Below, one piece after another: positions 28,619-38,719 of a stretch of 64,000 nucleotides of DNA. A program made the position numbers and the translations under genes. Under the pieces are notes generated by a model, which did no database searches, was not told where the DNA came from, and worked only from the letters and a program-made list of their open reading frames with translations. Each line of letters opens with the position of its first letter. The first letter of the stretch is position 1. This DNA is from JAIEPX01 sp963725255 (lineage in GTDB: Bacteria > Pseudomonadota > Gammaproteobacteria > JAIEPX01): assembly GCA_963725255.1 (NCBI GenBank), contig CAVRXV010000017.1:62001-126000 (forward strand). Reading direction: 5' to 3'.

Positions 28619-28779
28619 TCAATGATACAACTGTTCACGGCCAAGGAAAATCATTTGCATTCAGAGAGTTAGAAGATTTCCCTTGCGCGAAGAGGGGGTT
28701 TTAGAATCAACACCCCTGAATACAGGGCTTTGACTGAGCAAAACATCCAATATTCTTAACCGTGATAGGCTGTCATTGA
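28619..28779 (+). promoter_or_regulatory. Structured leader element, copy 2
   Basis: TCAATGA (28619-28625) pairs with TCATTGA (28773-28779), and TCACGG (28635-28640) with CCGTGA (28760-28765). Where copy 1 has CCCGG/CCGGG this copy has CACGG/CCGTG, so pairing is kept while sequence changes. The interior carries the same conserved blocks and a CCCTGAATACAGGG hairpin. The GTG start of giant paralogue 1 is 75 bases downstream. It occupies most of the 326-bp gap between divergent pilW and that gene. Confidence 0.75.
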
Positions 28780-28854
28780 TAGAGATTGAGAAATATGTTA
28801 AGTTGGCAAAATAGTGTCCAGGCATCGGACTGTATAAAGCAAAGAGGGATAACC

Positions 28855-31800
28855 GTGAACATCGAAGAGTTACTTGACCATCTGTCCAAAATTTTCCCAA
28901 TTAATAACCAAGACTTCGAAGTATTGGGCATATTGAAAAAAATTAAGTCTATTTTATCTGATCCATCGTTTGAAAATGATGATAGACTCACCGAGATCAA
29001 TGAACGTATTAAAGAAATTCAAAATTTCTACGATACAATAAAAGATAAAGAACTATTTCTACAGTCAACACTCTTATGGAGAAAAGTAAATCAACTCTTA
29101 GCGAATGAGGAATTAGATCCCGAAGAAAAAATAATGCTAATCAACAACAATGTTGAAGTGAAAAATCAAACCATTACAAATGAAAGTAAAACATCGTATA
29201 GAATACGAGAAATTTTATCTGATCGTTCTTTGAATATAGAACAAAAAAGAAACTCTCTTGAAGCCTTCTTGATTACCAATATAAAACAGCAAACCGATTT
29301 ATTAAAAAAAAATACCTACAAGCTCGCACTTAAAATAGCATTATACGACCGCGTTTATTATGTAGACGAGCTGTGCCAACTAGAGCGTAGATTATTAACA
29401 CTTCCTTGTGGTAAAGTATCTAACCCTGACTTCGTTTTTTCTAATTTTCCTTCTAAGATTCAACAAATTTGGCATTACATCAATAGCATTAGATCGCAAA
29501 TCTCAGCTTGTTTTGATGGACCCGGATCCTATTGCTCAAAACTTGAGGAACTAGTAAAATTAATTAGCATTTTAACTAATAAATATAGTCAATTAGAAGC
29601 CGATCCCGATACCACCCATGAAGAACTCGGATTTTATGAGAAAACTAAAGACTTTATATTGAAATATCTTAGCAGCTGTGCGAGCTCCACTAAATCTTTA
29701 TTAGTGCAAAAATCTGAACATGACTGGTCATTGTGGGCCTCAGCTGCTTTAGAATCTCTTTCTTACTTAGATCAAATTAATTCTAGCAATTATTTGAGAT
29801 ATATTGGAGGAAATGTAAGGAAACAACAAGAATTAATAGCAATTGAAGTTCAAATCCATACTACACGAGCAGAATATTTTACATCTCAATCAAAGTCCTT
29901 TAAAGAACAAATCGGGTGTTATGTTGAACACAAACTTACATCTTCCACTTCTGATTTAAGTAGCACATTATCAAAATTTTCTGATGAACCTTCTGAAGAC
30001 GTTAAGATGGATGATTTTATCACAGCGCATAGCATTTTAATAAATCATAAAACAAGTCAAAATGAATTGCCAAAATTACTGGAAACTGCATGCGCGTTTG
30101 AAAGCCGGGGGCATTCACTTGGAACATTTATAAGATACGTGACTTATGTATTTATACATCCACTATCAGAGAAAATTTTGCATGAATATTTAAACACATT
30201 ACAATCAATAGGGGTACATGCTCAATGGCGAAATCATATTGCAGATTTGTGGCTGTGCCTTGCAGATTTCTTAATCGATCAATATAGAGACTCTGCATTT
30301 TTGTGTTTAGACCAAATTAACGATAGATATCCTTTACAATCAGTCCTCTATGCAAAACTAAAACGTGCTCAGTTTTCTAAAAACATTCTCCAAATTGAAT
30401 CCTGTGAAAAAGAAGTTGCTCAGCTAAAAGAGACAGAGCATGCCTCAGCTACGCAGTCTATGAACATTTCTCCTCTTAACCCCAAACGAGATCAATTTTT
30501 ACTTTGCAAGCTCTATACCACATCAAATGCCATCACTACTGAATTTATCACAGAACTATTACAAAATGAAAACCCCTATTGCATTGCAGAGGTTATCTCA
30601 CTCCTAGAATCAGAACTCCCTGAGCATAGCTGCGTTAAAGAAGCCGTAAAATTTAAATACGGTGAAACTCATACAAACCCTTTGGCACTTTGCGAAAACG
30701 TGCTTAATAAAAAAGCATACAACGCGTACCTAGTTATCTGGAAAAAATTGATCTTTAATGCCATTGAAAAAGAGTATTCACCTTCAGTAAAGCAATGGAA
30801 AGACAATGATTTTAGTCCTGACAATATTCGCTTTAAACTTTTAAATACTGTTCGCAGTAAACTGCATCGCTATATGTTTAAACATGACGTAACTTGTGTA
30901 ATTCCTGGTGGATGCAATATTCTCTCAGATTTAGACTTTGAAATTCAACAAGTCACCGAAAGAATAATAGCTGCTCAACATCAAGATAAAAGATCCAATT
31001 CATTTGCATTTGCTCGAAATCGAGGCGGATTACGTGAAGCAATCTACGCATTATTATTACTAGAAGACGGAAATTATAATGGTGCCCTAGCGATGGCACA
31101 ACTCTCTATTTCAATTGCATCTTCTATTAATGCTGCAGATCCATCTCCTAAAACATCTTCCCATGAATCCATGATATCGCCACGAGCTCCTCGCGTTGCA
31201 TCTGGAGAGTCACATGCAAAAAGATCTCTTTTTGGTAAACATAGCAAACTGGATAAATCGCCGCGGCAAACTGAAACTACATCACGCAGGCGAGCCACAT
31301 TTGCGCTACCTTCTGCAAAACACTCCGTTTCTGCGCCTAGTCTTGTAAACAAATCACCAAGAGCTCTAGACGATGGCATTACAACATCTTCAAACGACCA
31401 ATCTCATTTCCATATTACTCATCCAACGTGTTTAGGACATCTTATAAAAGCAATAGTCATTTGGGACACTCGGTTAAAAGATAATAAAGAACGGCGAAAA
31501 GAAGACATTACTTCATTCATACACTCTCTCAAAGACGCAAGAGATGCTACTGACCCTCAAGAACAAAGTTTTATTCTAGGGATGATATGGTTATTATATT
31601 TCGACCGAAAAATTAAAAATACAGAAGAAGATAATTTTATTCTAACTCCAGAAGAACTATCTCTACTCAAATACCCAAATAAAATTCTAAGCCCAGAAAG
31701 ATTGCAGTATGTGGAGCAAAATGCTGTAGATTTACAACTCAATCTTACAGACCAATGTATTCTTGAAATTATTAAACAACACTTTGAAAGTGCTTGTGTC

Positions 31801-32709
31801 ACGAAAAGCGGGCATTCCACAATGTTCCCACCTGCAATTATAGCAATTTACAAATACATTATGTATTACAGAGGAGATTTTGCGTGCGGTAACGCTGACG
31901 AAGTTGAAAACAAAAAACGCTTTTGGGCTAAATTACTGAAAGAAGCCGTACTGACCCATGGTTATCTACCTGGATTAACTTATTACGCACAATCTTACGC
32001 ATATGCTGAAGACCCAAAACCTAAAAAAAGCGATGAGTTGCTGAACATAATAGAACTAACCAGTGACACACTGAGACTTTTACATGAAGCATTTTCATTG
32101 GCCGAAAAATATATTCACATCGAACCTGATCAAAACAAAGATATAGTAAGACAAATCAAATCACATGAGGAAAGTGAGAAAGAAATTGCACTACGCATAC
32201 CGACTGATATTATTGAGATACCCAAAGCATTTGATAGCCTTTTTCAAAAATTACACTTTGAAATGAAAAATCATCACTCAACCCTAATGTGCAGCATCAT
32301 GATGAGCAACGGGCATACTGCAACACAATGTTTTTCTATCACATGCAATGGCACTAATGCAAAAAGCACCCTAAAAGATTGCGTATCATTAAAAGAAAAA
32401 TTTGAACGAGCGGCATTTATATATAGTTGTTGCAAAAAAGTTTCTTTCTCAAAAAAGTACCCTGTGGTGTTACTCGAAGATAACAGATTAATTCTAAAGC
32501 ATGCCGATATTGCCATAATAGGCTTAATCAGATTAGCAGAGGCAAAAGATACCATTTTGAAGTGGACTGATGAACAAATTGAACCCCTAATTCATTTTTT
32601 AAAAGAAGCAAGCACCTTTCCCTCTACAGTTTGGCAATGGGATAACACATTCACTCGCCTACAAGAATTCATCGCAAATTACACAAATCAAGATAAATTG
32701 TTGATTTGA
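28855..32709 (+). CDS. Giant unknown protein, tandem paralogue 1 (SPR-containing)
   Basis: The 1284-aa protein starts at a GTG at 28855, six bases after AAGAGGG; the paralogue downstream begins in the same way with a TTG, which supports this choice over an ATG at 28786. The whole length pairs with the next gene. Shared stretches include EQKRNSLEAFLI, SLWASAALESL, NRGGLREAIYALLLLEDGNY, LGHLIKAIVIWDTRL, HADIAIIGLIRLAEAK and WQWDNTFTRLQEF. Residues about 770-838 are a disordered insert with ISPRAP, KSPRQT and KSPRAL. No signal peptide or membrane helix is seen, and no family is recognised. Copy 2 of the leader element ends 75 bases upstream. A host-directed role is suspected from context only. 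Confidence 0.78.
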   Translation: MNIEELLDHLSKIFPINNQDFEVLGILKKIKSILSDPSFENDDRLTEINERIKEIQNFYDTIKDKELFLQSTLLWRKVNQLLANEELDPEEKIMLINNNVEVKNQTITNESKTSYRIREILSDRSLNIEQKRNSLEAFLITNIKQQTDLLKKNTYKLALKIALYDRVYYVDELCQLERRLLTLPCGKVSNPDFVFSNFPSKIQQIWHYINSIRSQISACFDGPGSYCSKLEELVKLISILTNKYSQLEADPDTTHEELGFYEKTKDFILKYLSSCASSTKSLLVQKSEHDWSLWASAALESLSYLDQINSSNYLRYIGGNVRKQQELIAIEVQIHTTRAEYFTSQSKSFKEQIGCYVEHKLTSSTSDLSSTLSKFSDEPSEDVKMDDFITAHSILINHKTSQNELPKLLETACAFESRGHSLGTFIRYVTYVFIHPLSEKILHEYLNTLQSIGVHAQWRNHIADLWLCLADFLIDQYRDSAFLCLDQINDRYPLQSVLYAKLKRAQFSKNILQIESCEKEVAQLKETEHASATQSMNISPLNPKRDQFLLCKLYTTSNAITTEFITELLQNENPYCIAEVISLLESELPEHSCVKEAVKFKYGETHTNPLALCENVLNKKAYNAYLVIWKKLIFNAIEKEYSPSVKQWKDNDFSPDNIRFKLLNTVRSKLHRYMFKHDVTCVIPGGCNILSDLDFEIQQVTERIIAAQHQDKRSNSFAFARNRGGLREAIYALLLLEDGNYNGALAMAQLSISIASSINAADPSPKTSSHESMISPRAPRVASGESHAKRSLFGKHSKLDKSPRQTETTSRRRATFALPSAKHSVSAPSLVNKSPRALDDGITTSSNDQSHFHITHPTCLGHLIKAIVIWDTRLKDNKERRKEDITSFIHSLKDARDATDPQEQSFILGMIWLLYFDRKIKNTEEDNFILTPEELSLLKYPNKILSPERLQYVEQNAVDLQLNLTDQCILEIIKQHFESACVTKSGHSTMFPPAIIAIYKYIMYYRGDFACGNADEVENKKRFWAKLLKEAVLTHGYLPGLTYYAQSYAYAEDPKPKKSDELLNIIELTSDTLRLLHEAFSLAEKYIHIEPDQNKDIVRQIKSHEESEKEIALRIPTDIIEIPKAFDSLFQKLHFEMKNHHSTLMCSIMMSNGHTATQCFSITCNGTNAKSTLKDCVSLKEKFERAAFIYSCCKKVSFSKKYPVVLLEDNRLILKHADIAIIGLIRLAEAKDTILKWTDEQIEPLIHFLKEASTFPSTVWQWDNTFTRLQEFIANYTNQDKLLI

Positions 32710-32767
32710 AAAATAAATCATGATAATTTACTGTTTAATGGAACATTAACATTAAGAGGGATAAACA

Positions 32768-35700
32768 TTGAACGAGAAACAACTCTTTGATCAACTTATC
32801 AAAATTTTCCCCATTCAAGATGATGAAATATTTTTCATTGAGTCACTCGATGAAACACAAAAAAATGCTTTAGACCCTTCAATTTTAACCTCCTTTCGAA
32901 TTAGAGAAATCTTAACCGACACCACTCTGAACAATGAGCAGAAAAGAAATCATCTTGAAGCCTTTTTAATTAATAAAATTAAGACAGAAGGGGATTCTCC
33001 GAAAAAAAATATTTACAAATTAGCATTAAAATTGTCATTACACAGTAGGGGATATTTTACAGATGATCTTGGTCGATTAGAAAAGCAATTATTAATGTTG
33101 CCATGTCAAGATCTGTTCAATCCAGATAGTCAATTTTCGAATGACCCAGTAAGCATTCATTTACTATGGCAACATATTAATGCTATTAGAATAGAATTCT
33201 CTAACTGCTTTGGAAAACCAGAATCATATTGCTCAAAACTAGAGCAATTAGCAAAGCTTATTCGTGCTATACTCTATAAATATCAACATCTTAATCCTGA
33301 ACCTGACACAGAAAAGGTACAACTCAGCATCCAAGAAAAGAATAAACAATTTCTCCTAACCTTCATAGATAATGCATCAAATCTTATCAACGATGCAATG
33401 GTACAAACGAATGAGGATGAATGGTCTTTATGGACTTCTGCCGCTCTAGAGTCTCTCGATTATCACAAAGATTTAAAATCACAGTCGGAACCAGATAAAA
33501 CAGAGCAAGCTGTCCACGGTGATCGATCAAACTATTTTTTGAACTTTTCGAAAGCATTTAATGATCCAATTTGCGTTCATGTGGAAAATCAGCTTTTAAA
33601 GCATTCTTCTACAGATCTCTCAGATAGCTCAGATAGCTCAGACAACTCAGAGAGCTCACCTGATTTATACGCGATGATTGAAGCCATTAAAAATAAAGAC
33701 ACCTCAGTTGAAAAAACCGAAAAATTGCGTGTAATTGAAAAGTTTTTTTTAGAAGCTTGTCAATTATTATCCGCTGGTGAAAAACAGACTGATTTTGTCA
33801 GTAGAGCTATACAATGTGCGATCATTTTGGAGAATAATGGATGTTCTTTAGGTACCTTTGTCAGAACAACAGCTTGCATATTAGCAGAACCATTATCGTT
33901 GAAACAATGGCGTGGTCATTTCGAAACATTACAGTGTATTGCGATTCCTAAACGTTGGCGATCTCAAATTTCTGATATCTGGTTTGTATTAGCGGAATTT
34001 TTCTCCAAAAATTATTCTGAAGCATGTGTATTTTATAAAGATGCTACAATCGCCTGTAAAAAACAAATCAAACTACTCGAGCCTAAAATCACTTCTGATA
34101 ATAACGATACACCTCGATATTCAAAACATGAACAATATATACTGTGCAGATATCTCATACAGCTCACTGATGATGGTTTTAATCAAAAAGATAAGCCAGT
34201 TCTCGATCAATTCATTGCAGAATTCCTTGAAAGTAAAAACCCGCATTGCATTGCTCAGATAGTCAGAATGTTGTGCGCTGATTCAGATCTAAGAGAACCT
34301 GCCTCAAATGCCATTCAAAAAAAATATAGCCATGATTTCACCAATCCACGCATTTTTTGTGAACAAGTTCTCCAAAAAACTGATTTCAATAAATATTTAA
34401 TAATTTGGAGCCCTTTAATTTGCTCTACAGCGCTCAACAAGCGCTACCTTCCAGTAATAAATTTTGCGCAAGAGAGTGATACTAGCGATGCAATGCAATT
34501 TAAGCACTGCACTCAAATCCGTCAACAACTTCGTCATGTTTTATTTGATCAATTACAATCAACAATCGTTGTTCCCTGCGGCTTCAGTTATCTAAGAGTT
34601 CTGGAAAATAAACTATTTGATTTAACTTCTCGACTGATGTCTGACCATACCAGAAATTCCCTATATGATGCGCTCTGCTTTACTCATAACAGACAGGGTC
34701 TTCGAGAAGCTATAGTCGCATTACTTTTCTTTTATGACGGTAATTATCATGCAGCGCAACAAATGGCCATGCTTTCCTTAAAAGCTCATTCAAACACTCA
34801 CACTGAATTACAACCTCCAAACAAAACTATCACATCTAGTCTCCTATCTGTAATCGGCACCCCTATTTCTGGATCGCCCGAACTACCCAGAAAGTTATCC
34901 CCACGTTTACTAGCGGTATCCCCTGTGAAAACACCCCCCCCGGACTCACCTGATGGCTCTCCCAGACCTAATGAATTTCACACACAGCCTCTTAGCTCAC
35001 AGGTTCTATCCGTACCCTCTTCAGCAAAAAAAATCCCTTCTCTGAAAATGCTTCGCGATTCTGATTCAGGCACCCCCTCATCTAATGGTAGATCAGCATC
35101 ACCCCTATTTCAGCTATCACCAACTCGATCACCCAGCGGGACAATGGATATACCCTTTTCAAATTCAAAAAGTCCTCGTTCCCGTTCTTTTATTCTTGCT
35201 AAAACAGGCAGCGCAACTCTTCTCACTAGCAGTGTAGATAAAAAGAATCCCACACCCTTAGGTCATCTCATCAAAGCAATGATTATTTGGGAAACTCGTT
35301 TAAAAAACAACAATATGAGATCCTCAACAGATGTTACATCCTTTCAAACTGAGTTAACTGAAACTCAAGATTTTTCAATTCCTGAAGAAGAAAGAAATTT
35401 TATAACTGGAATGCGATGGCTATACTACCTAATGAGTTATAATCATTCCACTCAACAAAGAGACAAACTATGGCTACTTGAAGGTGATGAATCACTCTAC
35501 AAAAAAACAATAGCTGATGTCAGAGCTGATACAAAAAGAATGGCTCAATTTAAGAAAAACAGTGAAAGCAGTTTGCCTAAGTATACAACTTCTAAAATAG
35601 ATGATGTCAGAGAAGACAAAAAAAGGGTCACCGAACTTAATAAAAAAATTGAAATTATTTTGCATGAGTATACAACTTTTAAAATTGCTAGACATTACTT

Positions 35701-36922
35701 ATATAATAAGCAATCACGACATAATCCTAACACCAAAAAATTCCCTCCCGCCATATTAATTATTTTTCAATTTTTAAAATCCTATATTGAGAAATATCCT
35801 CCTACTGAACCACATTTAATAGGAAAAGATTTTGAGGAACTTGCACGATTGTTAAAAGATAGTGTATACATTGAGGGTTATTTTCCGGCAATACCCGCAT
35901 ACTTGAGCTGTTATTCTCTTGCTCATCCACCAACGTCTGAAGATTCGGAATTAATTACCACTGGTTTAACGCCACTTGATAGAATAACGCTGATTAAAAA
36001 TGCACTGATCTATTCAGAATTCTGCGCACCATTCCCACCAAACACTACATTAATCATTTCAGAGCAATTGAAAACCATCGAAGCTACTGAACAGCAAAAA
36101 TTAGTAGCTACACGATTGTATCCTCTCGAAACTTCGAAAGCATTCGATCATCAATTTGATTGTTTACCAATTAAGATAAACTTTGGGGAATCAATCATCT
36201 CTATTGACTTAAAAACGCATAATGAGTGTTATGTTTGGCGATGTAAATTTCTTAATGAAGATGAAGGTTCTTTTGTCAATGATCTTGAATCCCTTCAGCA
36301 ACAATTTCAGCGCGTTGCTCGCATTTATTCTTATTGTAAAAAGGTGGACTTACCCCATAATCAGATTATTTTCCGTCAAGATAATTTACTAGTAATCACA
36401 CATGCCGATATTGCAATTATCGGACTCATTTTCTTGGCAGAAGGAAAACTATCGATTAAGTTAACTCCATCTGAAATAGCCCCATTAGTTGAATTGCTGA
36501 ATGAGGCTAAATCTCTGAAAGAAACAACTTGGCAATGGGAAGGAACCTATGCTCGTCTACAAAATTTCGTACCCCGATTTCAAGTTTCAAATTCTGACGA
36601 CTCTGCTAAAGCTCTTGATGCAGATGAATTAAGGAACAAACTCAGACCATTATCTCCGTCACAGGAGCAAATTGGCTCACCTAGAGGTCATTTGAGTCCT
36701 CCACCCAGCAAACAGAGGAGTTCTTTAATGCTGGCAAGTCCGCGTAGAGGCTCTACTGCGGATCTTCTAGCTCACAGCCTTCCGAGCTCTCCTCGAGGAC
36801 AAGCAAACACTCCCTCTAAAAGGGATAGTGGCAAAGTTAGCATTCCTGATGGATCTTCTGGTTCGATTTCTGGCAATAGAAGCAGAGCTGCCACTGATGC
36901 AGCGCAATTTAGGAAAAAATAA
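32768..36922 (+). CDS. Giant unknown protein, tandem paralogue 2 (SPR-rich)
   Basis: The 1384-aa paralogue of the preceding gene lies 58 bp downstream and probably belongs to the same transcript. It starts with a TTG at 32768, seven bases after AAGAGGG. The shared landmarks are IREILTDTTLNNEQKRNHLEA, LWTSAALESLDY, NRQGLREAIVALLFFYDGNY, LGHLIKAMIIWETRL and HADIAIIGLIFLAEGK. A Ser/Asp run (DLSDSSDSSDNSESS) lies near residue 285. The SPR-rich insert at about 695-815 is longer than in paralogue 1. A C-terminal tail (about 1277-1384), absent from paralogue 1, adds IGSPRGHL, LASPRRGS and LPSSPRGQ. No signal peptide or transmembrane helix is visible. Function unknown; the disordered regions have diverged faster than the helical core. 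Confidence 0.78.
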   Translation: MNEKQLFDQLIKIFPIQDDEIFFIESLDETQKNALDPSILTSFRIREILTDTTLNNEQKRNHLEAFLINKIKTEGDSPKKNIYKLALKLSLHSRGYFTDDLGRLEKQLLMLPCQDLFNPDSQFSNDPVSIHLLWQHINAIRIEFSNCFGKPESYCSKLEQLAKLIRAILYKYQHLNPEPDTEKVQLSIQEKNKQFLLTFIDNASNLINDAMVQTNEDEWSLWTSAALESLDYHKDLKSQSEPDKTEQAVHGDRSNYFLNFSKAFNDPICVHVENQLLKHSSTDLSDSSDSSDNSESSPDLYAMIEAIKNKDTSVEKTEKLRVIEKFFLEACQLLSAGEKQTDFVSRAIQCAIILENNGCSLGTFVRTTACILAEPLSLKQWRGHFETLQCIAIPKRWRSQISDIWFVLAEFFSKNYSEACVFYKDATIACKKQIKLLEPKITSDNNDTPRYSKHEQYILCRYLIQLTDDGFNQKDKPVLDQFIAEFLESKNPHCIAQIVRMLCADSDLREPASNAIQKKYSHDFTNPRIFCEQVLQKTDFNKYLIIWSPLICSTALNKRYLPVINFAQESDTSDAMQFKHCTQIRQQLRHVLFDQLQSTIVVPCGFSYLRVLENKLFDLTSRLMSDHTRNSLYDALCFTHNRQGLREAIVALLFFYDGNYHAAQQMAMLSLKAHSNTHTELQPPNKTITSSLLSVIGTPISGSPELPRKLSPRLLAVSPVKTPPPDSPDGSPRPNEFHTQPLSSQVLSVPSSAKKIPSLKMLRDSDSGTPSSNGRSASPLFQLSPTRSPSGTMDIPFSNSKSPRSRSFILAKTGSATLLTSSVDKKNPTPLGHLIKAMIIWETRLKNNNMRSSTDVTSFQTELTETQDFSIPEEERNFITGMRWLYYLMSYNHSTQQRDKLWLLEGDESLYKKTIADVRADTKRMAQFKKNSESSLPKYTTSKIDDVREDKKRVTELNKKIEIILHEYTTFKIARHYLYNKQSRHNPNTKKFPPAILIIFQFLKSYIEKYPPTEPHLIGKDFEELARLLKDSVYIEGYFPAIPAYLSCYSLAHPPTSEDSELITTGLTPLDRITLIKNALIYSEFCAPFPPNTTLIISEQLKTIEATEQQKLVATRLYPLETSKAFDHQFDCLPIKINFGESIISIDLKTHNECYVWRCKFLNEDEGSFVNDLESLQQQFQRVARIYSYCKKVDLPHNQIIFRQDNLLVITHADIAIIGLIFLAEGKLSIKLTPSEIAPLVELLNEAKSLKETTWQWEGTYARLQNFVPRFQVSNSDDSAKALDADELRNKLRPLSPSQEQIGSPRGHLSPPPSKQRSSLMLASPRRGSTADLLAHSLPSSPRGQANTPSKRDSGKVSIPDGSSGSISGNRSRAATDAAQFRKK

Positions 36923-37000
36923 ACTGACCAAAACACCCATTTGACCCCAACCCATTTAAAATGTATTCTTGATTGCTATTTTCATGAAGAGATAATCTCA

Positions 37001-37798
37001 ATGCATCCTATTATCAATATCGCAGAAAATGCAGCACGCAGTGCAGGCAATATTATTCTTAAAGCATCCGAGCGAATGGATAAAGTAAAAATCTTCGAAA
37101 AAGGTATTCAGGATTTTACAACGGACATCGATCAGCTAGTCGAACAAACCATCATACAAATTATCCACACGGCTTATCCGAACCACAAAATATTAGCTGA
37201 GGAAAGCGGTGAGTCAACTCAAACTAACGACGAATCGGTGTGGATTATAGACCCAATCGATGGAACAACCAATTTTATACACGGCGTTCCACACTATGCT
37301 GTTTCCATCGCTTATCAATACCGTGGAAAAATAGAGCATGGCGTTATTTATGATCCAATAAGAGGCGAGCTTTTTTCTGCCAGCCGTGGGCGCGGTGCAA
37401 AACTAAATAATACGCGATTACGAGTGAGTCAATGTGATCGCCTAGAAAATGCTCTGATCGGCACTGGGTTTCCAGTCAAATTTGTTGATGAACAAGCGTC
37501 CTACTTAAATCTCTTTAATAAAATTTTACTCGAATCTGCCACGATTCGAGACTCAGGTTCTGCTGCACTTGACCTTGCATATGTTGCCGCAGGACGATTC
37601 GATGGCTTTTTTGAAACGAAATTGAGCTTATGGGACTTTGCTGCAGGGATTTTGTTGATCAAAGAATCCGGCGGGTTAGTGAGTGATTTCGAAGGCTCAG
37701 AAAATTATTTCTCTTCGGGGAATATTATAGCTGGAAACCTCAAAATGTTTAAAGCGTTGCTTCAGCAAATTAATAGTTCACGAGAAGTTACAGGCTAA
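37001..37798 (+). CDS. suhB: Inositol-1-monophosphatase family protein SuhB
   Basis: Mg-dependent phosphatase of the inositol monophosphatase family; in E. coli SuhB also joins rRNA transcription antitermination complexes. The ATG at 37001, after a GAAGAG site, gives 265 aa, the usual size. The metal and substrate motifs are clear: EESG, WIIDPIDGTTNFIHGVPHYA, and LWDFAAGILLIKESGG near the C-terminus, with the RDSGSAALDLAYVAAGRFDGF segment between. The longer frame to 36941 lacks a ribosome site. Its stop overlaps the convergent secF end by 4 bp. The gene marks the return to core genes after the accessory block. Confidence 0.94.
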   Translation: MHPIINIAENAARSAGNIILKASERMDKVKIFEKGIQDFTTDIDQLVEQTIIQIIHTAYPNHKILAEESGESTQTNDESVWIIDPIDGTTNFIHGVPHYAVSIAYQYRGKIEHGVIYDPIRGELFSASRGRGAKLNNTRLRVSQCDRLENALIGTGFPVKFVDEQASYLNLFNKILLESATIRDSGSAALDLAYVAAGRFDGFFETKLSLWDFAAGILLIKESGGLVSDFEGSENYFSSGNIIAGNLKMFKALLQQINSSREVTG

Positions 37799-38715
37799 GG
37801 ACGGTCGCCTAACTCATCGGTTCTTTCGGGCGGCATTAAATGTTTGCGTTCAAGCCCCAAAGCAACTGCCAAAGATCCAGCAACATAAATAGATGAATAG
37901 GTCCCGATTATTATTCCGACGATCAAAGCCGTTGAAAAACCACGCAATACTTCCCCACCGAAAAAGAAAAGCACTGTAACAACCATTAATGTGAGCCCCG
38001 AGGTCATGATCGTTCTCGACAGCGTTTGATTTATTGATCGATTAATAATATCGAGCACCGTACCCTTTCGCATCAATCGAAAATTTTCTCGCACTCGGTC
38101 GTACACTACAATAGTATCGTTGATAGAGTATCCAATAATAGTCAACACTGCTGCAAGTGTGATCAAATTAAATTCAAGGCCTGTTAATGCAAACACTCCT
38201 AATGTAACTATAGGATCATGAATAAGAGCAACTATTGCACTAACACCGAAACGTAACTCAAATCGTAGTGCTACATAGACCATGGTTCCCAACAAGGAAA
38301 CGATAATGGCTAAAATTCCGTTCGTCACCAAGGTTTTTCCAACTTGTGGTCCAATGTATTCCACTTGAGCTACATTAGCCCCTACAAGTGCTGTTTGAAT
38401 TTTAGATTGCAATTGTTTTTGATCTAACTCTTTTTGCTCACCTAATCGAATTAACAGTTCTCGAGAAGACCCATAAGGTTGTACGGAAGCTTCCGGAAAT
38501 CCCGCACTTGTTAATTGATCACGAATTTTGCCGATGTCTACCGCTTGAGGATAAGATACTTCAATTTGAGTACCTCCAGTAAAATCTAAGCCTAAGTTTA
38601 GCCCTTTTACTCCAAGTATCAGCAAGGATATTACACAAATTATTACCGAAAAGATGGCCGCCTTTTTTCGCTGCCCCATAAAATCGATTTTAGTATTGGT
38701 TTTAAAAAATTCCAT
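37795..38715 (-). CDS. secF: Protein translocase subunit SecF
   Basis: Inner-membrane partner of SecD that uses the proton gradient to help pull proteins across the Sec channel. The 306-aa protein has the N-terminal membrane helix, the GLNLGLDFTGGTQIEV signature, a periplasmic loop, and five further helices containing ALTGLEFNLITLAAVLTIIGYS and NDTIVVYDRVREN. It follows secD with a 4-bp gap and ends the queA-tgt-yajC-secD-secF operon. Length and motifs are normal. Confidence 0.96.
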   Translation of the reverse strand: MEFFKTNTKIDFMGQRKKAAIFSVIICVISLLILGVKGLNLGLDFTGGTQIEVSYPQAVDIGKIRDQLTSAGFPEASVQPYGSSRELLIRLGEQKELDQKQLQSKIQTALVGANVAQVEYIGPQVGKTLVTNGILAIIVSLLGTMVYVALRFELRFGVSAIVALIHDPIVTLGVFALTGLEFNLITLAAVLTIIGYSINDTIVVYDRVRENFRLMRKGTVLDIINRSINQTLSRTIMTSGLTLMVVTVLFFFGGEVLRGFSTALIVGIIIGTYSSIYVAGSLAVALGLERKHLMPPERTDELGDRP

Positions 38716-38719
38716 GTCT

